Shown piece after piece: positions 11,984-22,500 of a stretch of 64,000 bases of DNA. The stretch lies in contig CM055901.1 in NCBI GenBank assembly GCA_029582155.1, positions 49,667,206 to 49,731,205 on the forward strand. The letters are read 5' to 3'. Position numbers and translations under genes: made by a program. The number at the start of each line of letters is the position of its first letter. Within the stretch, counting starts at the first letter, position 1. Below the pieces are notes generated by a model. That model saw only the letters and a list, made by a program, of their open reading frames with translations, was not told where the DNA came from and ran no database searches. Source of the DNA: Panopea generosa (Eukaryota; Mollusca; Bivalvia; Adapedonta; Hiatellidae).

Positions 11984-12894
11984 ATGACGGATATTAATAT
12001 TATGTCAGTTAACTGTCAGGGATTAGGTTCCGCAGACTATTTAAAATCCAAACAATGTCACATTTTTTGTCTGCAGGATGTCCATTTTACCAAAAATATG
12101 GAAAAAATAATACATACTGAATGGCAGCATGATTGTATATTTAGTTTTGGGAAAAGTAATTCAAGGGGTGTAGGAATATTGTTTAGCAAGGATCTAGATT
12201 TTGTCATCCATAGACACATATCTGACCCTGAAGGAAACTATATAATTGTTGACATTACACTAGATGATAGTAGGTTGACACTAATAACCTTATATGCCCC
12301 AAATCAGGACTCGCCAATTTTTTGCATAATATAAGGAGTATTTCAGACACTATAAATAATAAGGACATAATTATTTGCGGGGATTACAATTTAGTTCAAG
12401 ATCCAAAATTAGATTACTATAATTACAAATGTGTTAATAATAGAAAAGCTAGAGGAAAGGTTTTAGAAATCAAATCCATTTACAATCTAGGCGACCCATA
12501 CAGAGAATATTATCCATCCACTAAGCGTTATACATGGAGGAAAAAATCACCCCTACAGCAAGCAAGATTAGACTTTTTCCTCATTTCTGAAAACCTACTT
12601 GTATCAATAAGCAAAAGTACTATTGAAGCCAGCTGTAGGTCAGACCACTCAATTATATTATTAAAATGTAATTTTAACCAATTTATTAAGGGTAAACCTC
12701 TATGGAAGCTTAATAATAGTCTACTCAGTGATGTAAATTATTTAAATACAATTAATGATAAAATTAAAGAAATAAAATGTCAGTATGCTGTACCTATTTA
12801 TAACATAGACAATATTAATGATATTTGTAATAAAGACATACAGTTTACTATTAATGACCAACGTTTTTTAGAAACACTTTTAATGGAAATTTGA
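11984..12894 (+). pseudogene. LINE endonuclease domain, frameshifted
   Basis: It begins MTDINIMSVNCQGLG and contains FCLQDVHF (usually LQETH, so E is replaced by D), LYAPNQD, then after a frame change near 12320 CGDYNLVQDP, RLDFFLIS and SDHSIIL. These are the conserved motifs of the exonuclease-endonuclease-phosphatase fold that nicks target DNA. A TGA at 12892-12894 ends the frame, but similar coding continues beyond it (SYSSFKKKETDKRECEIIHE). Non-functional. Confidence 0.85.
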
Positions 12895-13323
12895 GGTAAA
12901 ACAATATCTTATTCTTCTTTTAAGAAAAAAGAAACAGATAAGCGGGAATGTGAAATTATACATGAAATAAATAAAATAGAACAATCTCTTAATGCTAGCA
13001 ATATAATCAATCTCAATATTTTAAAAGAATAACTTGTAACCTTGTGCAAAAAGAAAATGGAGGGTCATTTTATAAGATCAAGGGCACAATTTATTGAAGA
13101 AGGAGAAAAACCTACAAAATATTTTGCAACCTAGAACATCATAACTTCACAAGTAAAATTATACCAAAAATAGGAATGCCTGATGGTAGCATCATTACAA
13201 AACAAGAGAAGCTAAACATTTTTATGATAACCTATATGCAAATAAAGATGAACAACTAATAGACATAGATTTGAATAACGAATTTTTAAATTTTAACATA
13301 CCAAAGTTAACTGATACAAGACA

Positions 13324-14237
13324 TTGGAAGGTTTAATTACATATGACCAAGCTTCATCTTCACTTAGTAAGATGGTAAATAATCGTTCGCAAGGTATGGA
13401 TGGTGCTGACTTTTTTAAAGCTTTTTGGGGTAAAATAGGGCATTTTGTTGTTAGGACTATAAATTATGGCTATATTAATAGGGAGTTATCAGTTACACAA
13501 AAACAGGGAAAAAACAGGGAACAGGGAAAAAACAGGGAATTATTACACTAATCCCAAAAGATAATAAACCTAGACGGTTTTTTTTTAAAAATTATAGACC
13601 AATATCTCTTTTTAAATTGTGTTTACAAGATAGCCTCTGGGGCAATAGCAAATAGAATTAACCCTTTACTTCATATAGACGCCTTTGGACACCTCTAATA
13701 TAGACGACTTTAGACACCTCTAATATAGAAGGCTTTTGAATTATTGGGTAAATTATGTTTATATTAACTGACAGAATGGAAAACAGTGCAGGAAGTGTTC
13801 AGATTCGTTACGAGCAATCTGAACTCTTCCTGCACTGTTTTCAAAGGCCTTCTGTGATTGGTGCGGGAAAACGCGTATCTATGGAGAAAAGGGTTAAATC
13901 AGTCCTCAATAAGCTTATCCATGATAATCAAATGGGTTTTATCCAAGGCAGATTTATGGGGGAAAACACTAGAACAATATATGATATTATGCAATCAGCA
14001 GAAGATAATAATATCTCAGGACTAATACTTCCAGTTGATTTTGAAAAAGCGTTAGACTCCATGTCTTGGTCTTTTATCCAAAAAGTACTCACTATTTTTA
14101 ACTTTGGTGACAGTTTTAAAAAGTGGATTGAAGTTTTATACAAAAATGCAGATCTTGCTGTCAATCAAGGGGGTCACCTGTCTGATTTTTTCTATATAGG
14201 GAGAGGTTGCCGACAAGGCGATTCTTTGTCACCTTAG
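13324..14237 (+). pseudogene. LINE reverse transcriptase, N-terminal half
   Basis: Fragments in order are NRSQGMDGADFFKAFW, LIPKDNKP with YRPISL, then after the MITE LIHDNQMGFIQGRFMGENTR, LPVDFEKALDSMSWSF (motif A) and GCRQGDSLSP (motif B). A stop follows at once and the next homologous block is LGKITVIKTL, so motif C (YxDD) and its surroundings have been deleted. The copy cannot encode an active enzyme. Confidence 0.85.
13662..13893 (+). mobile_element. Complete TTAA-type MITE nested in the LINE
   Basis: Flanked by TTAA at 13658-13661 and 13894-13897. The ends are CCCTTTACTTCATATAG and CTATGGAGAAAAGGG. Removing the element plus one TTAA rejoins the LINE frame as ANRI-KSVLNKLIHDNQ. This empty-site reconstruction demonstrates the TTAA target duplication. 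The interior has a foldback like that of the 3398 copy. Confidence 0.9.
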
Positions 14238-14242
14238 GTAAA

Positions 14243-15355
14243 ATAACAGTAATAAAAACCTTATTATTACCTATCCTCAATCACCTCTTCCTTTCACTAC
14301 CTGATCCAAGTGAGCATACAATAAAACAAGTTAATGACCTATTTTTTATTATTTTTTATGGCAAGGTCCAACAAAATTTAAAAATGATGTAACAATTAAG
14401 AAATATTGTGATGGAGGACTAAAAATGATAAATTTAAAAGCATTCATTGCAGCATTGAAATCCACATGGATAATGAGACTCATTGTTACTGATGGGCAAT
14501 GGCAACTTTTAATAAACCATAAAATCAACACTAAAAACATTTCAAATCTGGGTATAAGATATTCTGAAGTCTTAGTTAATGATATTAAAAATCGGTTCTG
14601 GAAAGATGTTTTAAAATCTTATATAAGTATTTTAACACACACTACGGCCACAGAAAACAACTCACTGCACTCAAACAAACTGAAAAGTCCAGTCTATTTC
14701 AACCCAAACATAAGAATTGGTGACAAAGATATATTTTATAAAAAATACTATAATAATGGTTTAATTCTAGTAAATGATTTTAAAAGAGAAGACGGAAAGT
14801 TTTTCACTTGTGAGGAACTGAACACAATATACAATATTAAAATGAATTTTTTACAATATCATAGTGTGAAGAAAGCAATTGAAGTATACCTAAAACAATA
14901 TAATATTACTGAATTCTCTTCAAAGTTGAATAACCCAATTGTACCATCTAACATTCAAATATTTTTAAATAGTAGAAAAGGATCAAAAGACAAGTATGAT
15001 ATTCTTAACAGGAACGAAATTTCTCCTACATCAAAACTCAAATGGAACTTAAAATATAACTATAGTGAGGAAACATGGAAAAATATCTACAAATTCCCAT
15101 TTCAAAACCAATAAGCACTACATTACAATGGTTTCAGGCTAGAATAAATCATAGACTATTATCAAACAGACAATTTTTTACTTAAAATCAAAATTAAAAT
15201 AATCCAATTTGCCTTTATTGCACACAAGAGGAAACCATAACGCACATGTTATGGTCTTGCCCCAAGACACAGTCCATTATTTATAAATGAGTTGAAAACA
15301 TGGCTATTCTCTATAAATCAAATAGAAATTACTGAAGAAACATTTATTTTTAATA
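14243..15355 (+). pseudogene. LINE ORF2 C-terminal region
   Basis: It starts with GKITVIKTLLLPILNHLF and LSLPDPSEHTIKQVNDLFF, then continues as a long frame 14425-15114 (KAFIAALKSTWIMRLI, NLGIRYSEVLVNDIKNRFW, STLQW further on) and a Cys/His-containing end (CPYCTQEETITHMLWSCPKT-like, about 15208-15272). The layout matches the post-RT region of L1/Tx1 LINEs. Several frameshifts are present. Confidence 0.75.
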
Positions 15356-15360
15356 TAGGA

Positions 15361-15604
15361 ATCCAGGGGTCGTGAGTTCGAATCCCCCGCCCGGCAACAG
15401 TCTCCGTGATGATTGATATATGACATTGTGTCTCATTATCATTCGTCTCTCACCACTGATTCAAGTGGGAAAGTTATCAGTTACTTGCGGAGACGGGGTG
15501 TGCTCAAATACTGGTTAATCCCAGGAAACAGTGGTTATGTTAACTGATAGTCTGTTAGCCCTTGATGGCATAAAAATGACGCTAAATATTCAATCAATCA
15601 AAAT
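15361..15604 (+). mobile_element. tRNA-derived SINE (family A) nested in LINE
   Basis: It begins inside the tRNA-like head at 'atccaggggtcgtgagttcg', with B box GAGTTCGAATCCC. The body matches the copy at 9520 and ends 'gctaaatattcaatcaatca'. LINE coding sequence is visible on both sides. Confidence 0.8.
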
Positions 15605-16195
15605 ATAACATAAACCAGATAATAGATCTATATAACTACATAAAACTATAAATCCCTGTCACTTTCACAAGTTATGTTAATATAGATGAATGTAGTCAAT
15701 AATGAAACGATGAACTATTACTGATGGATAGAGCATAATTAAGGAATTTTTCTCTTTTTTTAAAAAAAATAAAAAAAAATAATTGTTTACTGGAAGCAAT
15801 TAGAAAATATCAATTTCCCCTAAACTTAGTAAGACCCCATGTTTATACACTTTTCCAAGTACGATATACTGAATATGAGTGAGAATGAGTGAAAAAGAGA
15901 CTAGAAAAGCTTAAATATATGTAAACAATGTACAGTGTGCGATGGGATGACCCGACCTATAACACACTTATTGACGGGGAAATAAAAGCATTAAAAAAAT
16001 AAATAAATAAAAAAATAATATTAATAATTAATAATTTAATGGAATGTAGGTTTTTATTCTTGATAATAGCCACAAGTAGGTTGAAATTTTCTTCCTTATG
16101 AACATGATATGATTGAAGATTTTTTTGTATAACAGCCTTTGATGTATTTATGTCAAATATTGTAATTTTGTATCATCAGATCCATTTATAATGTT

Positions 16196-16896
16196 GATCT
16201 GAAACTTGTTCTTAAAATATGCTGTAAGGAACTTTTTAAACAGAACTTGTTCTGAAGATACGCTGTAAATTACTTTTTAAACAGAACTTGTTTTGAAGAT
16301 ACGCTGTAAGTAACTTTCTAATTAGAACTTGTTCTGAAGATACGCTGTAAGTAACTTTCAAACCAGAACTTATTCTTAAGATACACTGTAAGTAACTTTC
16401 TAATTAGAACTTGTTCTGAAGATATGCTGTAAGTAACTTTCTAACCAGAACTTGTTCTGAAAATATGCTGTAAGTAACTTTCTAACTAGAACTTATTCTG
16501 AAGATATGCTGTAAGTAAATTTCTAATTAGAACTTATTCTGATTCTGAAAATATGCTGTAAGTAACTTTCTAACCAGAACTTATTCTGAAGATACGCTGT
16601 AAGAAACTTTCTTACCAGAACTTGTTCTGAAGATACGCTGTAAGTAACTTTCTAACCAGAACTTGTGCTGAAGATACGCTGTAAGTAACTTTCTAACCAG
16701 AACTTGTGCTGAAGATACGCTGTAAGTAACTTTCTAACCAGAACTTGTTCCGAAGATACGCTGTAAATAACTTTCTAAACAGAACTTGTTCCGAAGATAC
16801 GCTGGAAATAACTTTCTAAACAGAACTTGTTCCAAAGATACGCTGTAAATAACTTTCTAAACAGAACTTGTTCCGAAGATACGCTGTAAATAACGT
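16196..16896. repeat. Minisatellite, 41-bp unit
   Basis: About 17 head-to-tail copies of 'aacttgttctgaagatacgc' plus 'tgtaagtaactttctaaccag', with little divergence in the middle of the array. Confidence 0.92.
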
Positions 16897-17367
16897 TTTT
16901 GAACCAATGCTATCACTTGGATTTTGCATTTATTTATTAAACTTTTGAGGTTTTAAGGCAATGTGCCAGATTCTTGCACATAAATAAATGATTTTTTCCC
17001 TACTCTGGTAAAGAGATCATTGTCTCTTTATGACCATAATATATATGGTGTACACAACATGCTATGGATCAAATGGTCTTTGCATAGTTCATTAGTACGG
17101 ACAGACATAAAGTGTAAATCAATATTTCTCACAGAGAGATGGAGTCCATAATTCCATGCTCTGTTCAGATATTTCAAGAATACAATAAGCAAAAGGACCA
17201 ATTTATTTCAATGTAATAAAATGTCAGAAGGCAGCACATGTATTATTGAAGCAATCTTCTTTAAGGTCATCCATAAGTAATAAGGTCTTACAACATATGT
17301 ACATGTTTACAGAATTAAACAATGGATAAGCATTAACACTACACAACAACATTTTGAAGACATTTAG
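16897..17367. other. Intergenic DNA
   Basis: AT-rich. I see nothing recognisable between the two minisatellites. Confidence 0.5.
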
Positions 17368-17582
17368 GTCATAATAAATTAATTTATAGATTATCATCCC
17401 CTGCCCGCCCCCTAATTTTCATGCCGCCCTGACCCATTTTATTTTCATTAAAAAAAAAAAATTAAAAAAGAAATTTAATTTTTTTTTAAAAAGAAAATTT
17501 AAAAATAAAAAATAAAATCATCCTGCCCTCCTCATTTTTAAGAAAGGTTTGGGTGATAATCTAGCAATTAATTTATAATGAG
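17368..17582. mobile_element. MITE with AT-rich terminal inverted repeats
   Basis: The left end 'cataataaattaattt' plus 'atagattatcatcc' is inverted at the right end as 'ggtgataatctagcaatta' plus 'atttataatg'. A second copy with the same ends is at 39068-39247 in the PARP gene. The centre is low-complexity A/T with 'cctgcccgcccc' and 'ctgccctcctc' arms. Confidence 0.7.
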
Positions 17583-17617
17583 ATTTATGAAATATATAAA
17601 TCTTAGAGATTGAGATA

Positions 17618-18770
17618 AGTACATGGATCTACAACTGATGGACCATGGACATAAGACCATCTACAACAGATGGACCATGGACTCAGAGCCATCTACAACA
17701 GATGGACCATATCTACAACAGATGGACCATGGACTCATAGCCATCTACAACTGATGGACCATGGACATCTACAACAGATGGACCATGGACTCAGAGCCAT
17801 CTACAACAGATGGACCATGGACTCATAACCATCTACAACAGCTGGACAGTGGACTCAGAGCCATCTACAACAGATGGACCATGGACTCAGAGCCATCTAC
17901 AACAGATGGACCATGGACTCATAACCATCTACAACTGATGGACCATGGACATCTACAACAGATGGACCATGGACTCGTAGCCATTTACAACAGATGGATC
18001 ATGGACTCAGAGCCATCTACAACTGATGGACCATGGACATCTACAACAGATGGACCATGGACATATGGACATCCACAACAGATGGACCATAGAAAAAGAG
18101 CCATCTGCAACAGATGGACCATGGACATATGGACATCTACAACTGATGGACCGTAGATAAAGTGTCATCTACAACAGATGGACCATAGACACAACACAGG
18201 ATAATCTAAAACAGATGGACCATGGACACAACATAAGGCACTTTACAACAGTTAGACCATAGACAAAGAGCCATCTACAACAGATGGACATGGACATTTG
18301 GACATCTACAACAGATGGATCATAGATAAAGTGTCATATACAATGGATTGACCATAGACAAAGAGCCATCATGGATACAGGACCATCTACAACAGATGAA
18401 TCATAGACAAAGTGTCATCTACAACAGATGGATCATAGACACAACACAGGATGATTTACATCAGATGGACCATTGACACAACATAAGGCACTTTACAACA
18501 GATGGACCATAAACAAAGAGCCATCTACAACATATGGACATCTACAACAGATGGACCATAGACAAAGAGTCATCTACAACAGATGGACAATGGACATATG
18601 GACATCTACAACAGATGGGCCATTGACATAGTACCATCTACAACAGATGGACCATTGACATAGGACCATTTACAACAGATGGACCATAGATAAAGTGTCA
18701 ACTACAACAGATGGATCATAGACACAGGACCATCTACAACAGATGAACCATGGGTACAGGGCCATCACAA
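17618..18770. repeat. Minisatellite, about 30-32-bp unit
   Basis: About 35 copies of 'atctacaacagatggaccat' plus 'ggactcagagcc' and variants. The open frame 17761-18156 (repeating TTDGPWT) is an artefact of the repeat and not a gene. Confidence 0.92.
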
Positions 18771-19237
18771 AAATTTAGCACAAATATTCAATGCACACAA
18801 AATGACATACTATTATGTGTTGACATGTTATAAAAACATTCAATCACTCCTTTTTTCAAATATCCTTTTAAAAATAAAATATCTCTCCTAATAACTGAAT
18901 CATAAAATGTCTTATTTAGAATACAAATTCTATTGACAATCTTTAGCAAGAAGAAGGATCCACTCAAACACAATAAAATGACTGTCACCAAGGCTTCTGT
19001 TCCACCAACACATTTAAATATAATACTTAAAAACTTAAATCTAAGAAAGCAGCCAGGTGATCATGATTTAAGACTGGTTCCAGTAAAACTGCTTATGGTT
19101 TTATTGATATTGATTATATAATAATTAAATAACCAGTCACAATTGAGTTAAGTTTTTAAATATTAGTGAAACAGGGGTCAGTAGTCATAGGTCTGTATAT
19201 GGAATTGATCAATCATCTAGAATCCCAAGTTATCGGG
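18771..19237 (-). other. PARP14-like: Putative 3' UTR and downstream of PARP14-like gene
   Basis: Follows the stop codon on the minus strand. A minus-strand AATAAA (plus TTTATT near 19099) about 140 bp beyond the stop could be the poly(A) signal. No other gene is seen. Confidence 0.45.
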
Positions 19238-19515
19238 TTACTGCCTTTCATATGTGATGAGATACTCAGGATAACACTGGTTTGCATTATATACCACAAA
19301 CTCACGGAATAGTTTACCATTGTCCCCCACCACTGAATCAAAGCTGCCCTTGTGATTTCCGTTTTTGCAATCATCCTTTTTACAGTTCTTGCATGGAGGA
19401 CGTTTGTATTTGTACGGGTTTGGGTCCTTACAGATGAAGAAATCACCAAGAATCATGCGTATGAGGAACATTTTCTTTTCCTTTCCGTGTCCAAAACTTC
19501 TACTCTTTGCATCGT
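19238..19515 (-). CDS. PARP14-like: PARP exon 17: catalytic C-terminus and stop
   Basis: The acceptor is TTACTTTTCAG and the stop TAA is at 19238-19240. It encodes DDAKSRSFGHGKEKKMFLIR, a Cys-rich loop (C1616, C1619, C1624, H1629), FDSVVGDNGK, then REFVVYNANQCYPEYLITYE. The last segment aligns with the end of tankyrase and PARP14/15. The residue before FVVY, E1646, aligns with PARP1 E988. Confidence 0.93.
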
Positions 19516-22500
19516 CTGAAAAGTAAGATAATGACAATTTACTGATTGTTATGGTTTTTCTTATATTTTCTTATAGTAAACAGTAAATTAATATACGGTT
19601 ATTTTACATTGTTATGTAGAATATGGAAATAAATTGTACTCGTAGGTATTGTGTATAAACAATATTGGACAAGACGCTGTAGGCATCAAATCCAAAATGC
19701 GAAAAGCGGGACACTTATTTGGGTCTGTCCGCGCACACAAATGGGTAGTTCAGTGCCTAGGATTTAGAGTTAGTAATTTTTATGGACAGTTGAAAAGCAG
19801 TTGAAAAGAAATTACGTGGCTGTTTCTAGACACTTAAAAACAGCTCTTATGTGGCTTTTTTTCTCTTATGTGGCTAAAATTTAGCCACACAAGTAATACG
19901 ATTGACGCAAAGAAGCCACTTAAATACCCATTCGTGAGAACGTCCGTTGATTCGTCCGTACATGCCCAAGCTACATTAAGGAGTTATTTGTGAGTACAGA
20001 CTGCCATTGTGGAGCTGAGTTGAGTTTGTGGGGTTAAAAACATTGACCCCCACAATGTCAAATCTGCACAGAATGCCATTGTGGAATTAGGTAATTCCAT
20101 TTTTTTTTAATTTTTAACACATTTTTCTTTTACTTTTTTTTTTAACGATTTTCATTTCTTTTTTAGTGTATTAGGGTTGGATCTTAAGGTTTGTGACATT
20201 AGGCTTAGGAAGAAAACAGGTTTTGTCTTGTTTTATGAAAAATAAAAGATGTTCATAAGAGAAAATTGTCATTTATAATGACAAAACACATGCTAATTTC
20301 AATTTTAGGGTTTGTGGCATTTGTCGTTCTACAGTTATGCCCTTTAATTTGTGAAAAATCTTCTCTTTTTTTCATTTCCGTGCAATAATTAAATGCCTGA
20401 ATCAAATCTTTTGAACTGTATAATATAAGATATTTTATTGTATCCAAAAAACTTTTACATATTGTACGGTCATGTGGTAACATCATTAGCTATACACTTA
20501 CAGGTATAGAATTAGGACTTTTATCTCAAACATTACAGCCCGTGAGGATTTGTTTGAATGCCAAAATTAGAGCAATGTACTGTAGTGTGGACCTTATTAG
20601 CAAGGTAACAAAAACATTTAAGCGACTAGTATTTGATGTCGACTGCCTAGTAGCAGATAAATGTAAACAACATGGTTTAGCATGAAAATGACCAGTCGTG
20701 TTTAAATTTGGATGACCCATATTTGGAAGCGCCAAAATTAATCAATGCCAATTTATTGAGCTTTAGAAATTGCCAAATATAAACAATATGCAGTAAAGTT
20801 TTTAATGCTTCTAAATAATTTTCGGAGAACATACCAATAACGATCTGTAGATACCAGGGTGGTTATTCAGAAAACAATCAAATTCAGGGAATTTATGTCC
20901 CTTTGATTTAAGTCTCTTTGATTATCTTCAAAATGTAAAACATGTATAAAAAAATAAATCTAATGACCATTCACATTAAAACATATTCAGTTATCCTTAC
21001 CCGTATACTGGTCAGCTTTTGTAGCACTTTCTGCACCATATACTCCTGAACCAAACATAGCGTTTGCACTACCAAGACGATGATCAAGCCCATCATTACA
21101 TATTTTATCGACACCATCAGTTTTTGTTCCATGAAAGAAGTAATACTCGTTCAGCTCTGGGTACATGTCCTTAATCAGTTCTGAACCATTTCTTGTAGCT
21201 TCTGCAGTGGCAATCGGTCTACATCCATGACTTTCCAGTGATGTGTATCTTCCACTATCCTTCGATACTAGGTATCGAAATTGCTCCATCCTTTTATTCG
21301 CATATGGCTGATATAGTTTAAGATTTTCGATTCTCTGAATTTTCAAGACATACATTTTAGAGTAGTTCTGCTTGTCCAAACCAGTAGCATCTTTACCTAA
21401 TCCAATTTTTGATTTGTCCCAAGTTTGATTTACCAAGGCCAATATCGCTTTGTATATTGGGTCACTACCAGCGATGTCAACTTTCATGTAATCCTTATCA
21501 AGTACATGTTGATTCAAACTTGTTAAAACGTTACCCAAAATTTCTCCTGGTTGAAAATATTTCCAATATATAGGTGTCTCGGGATGCCCTTTGGCCATTA
21601 CATGAACAAACTCTTTTGTTTCTCTTTCAAATTTGCGTCTTCTCTCGTTTCGTTCTTTATAGCTGGTGGGAGGATCTTCAGATTTCTTGTCGTTGAGAAT
21701 AACTTTCAAAATGAGTTTGGTGACTTTGACTACATCATTTTTGTGACCTCTTATTGTATATGAATTCTTGCCTAAAACGATAAAAATAAACTACTGTAGA
21801 ATTGCTGTATGATGTTTTACAAACAAGCATTAAAATAACAATGGTTTTACAAAACTCAAAATAAGTTCAGAAATATAAACAAATTAGGTTATATTATAAG
21901 CTTGGGGATCAAAATCTTCAAATGGTTTTAGTTCAGTAGGGAAAAACAAAATCAGATGAATAAACATAGATCTAAGAAAAAATCTAGTTTTATTTTGTCA
22001 ATTTGTCATGAGTCTTTAAATTGATTTAAACACAGATGACTCAAGATGGTCAATTCAGCTGAATGAAAAATTTAACACAAGATGTAAGTACCAAAAGGCC
22101 TTTACGTGCAACACAAAATGACCTTAAGTCCCACATAAAATTCCATATATTTATATAGAGATATCTTATTCCATTGCAGTAGCATTTCAAATATTGGGAA
22201 GTGGGATGGGGGATTGTCATTGGTTTTATTTTCAATGTACCTTTTAAATGAAATTTTACTGAAACAAGAGGCCAAGAGGGCCTGAATTGCTCTACGTGAA
22301 ATAAACCGCTAGAAGAAATGTTTTTGTTAAGTTTCGCGAGATTTTGTGGTTGTATAACTATTGTGCAAGTTTGGTTACGATTCCTTTAAAGTTAACACAC
22401 AGACGAACAATTTACAATGACATAAGCCCTGCTGGGTTTTGGCCAGTATAGCTAGAAATGGGGTTGCTATCGTCTACCAGAAAATTTCGATGTTTTCCTT

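Larger units (their letters stand above)
11705..16030 (+). mobile_element. Dead L1/Tx1-like LINE with nested insertions
   Basis: The order is that of an L1/Tx1-type element: an ORF1 remnant, apurinic endonuclease, reverse transcriptase, long C-terminal region, and an A/T-rich tail (aaaaaaataaataaataa near 15992). It is broken by stops and frameshifts, by loss of the segment that should hold the RT motif YxDD, by a 232-bp MITE at 13662-13893 and by a SINE at 15361-15604. Coding resumes after the SINE (RWDDPTYNTLIDGEIKALKK then stop), so the SINE sits inside the LINE. Confidence 0.85.

Noticed and set aside
17761..18156. 131-codon plus-strand frame with repeated TTDGPWT
   Set aside because: It is a translation of the 30-32-bp minisatellite; the frame simply avoids stops because the unit does. 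No start context, splice sites or non-repeat sequence.
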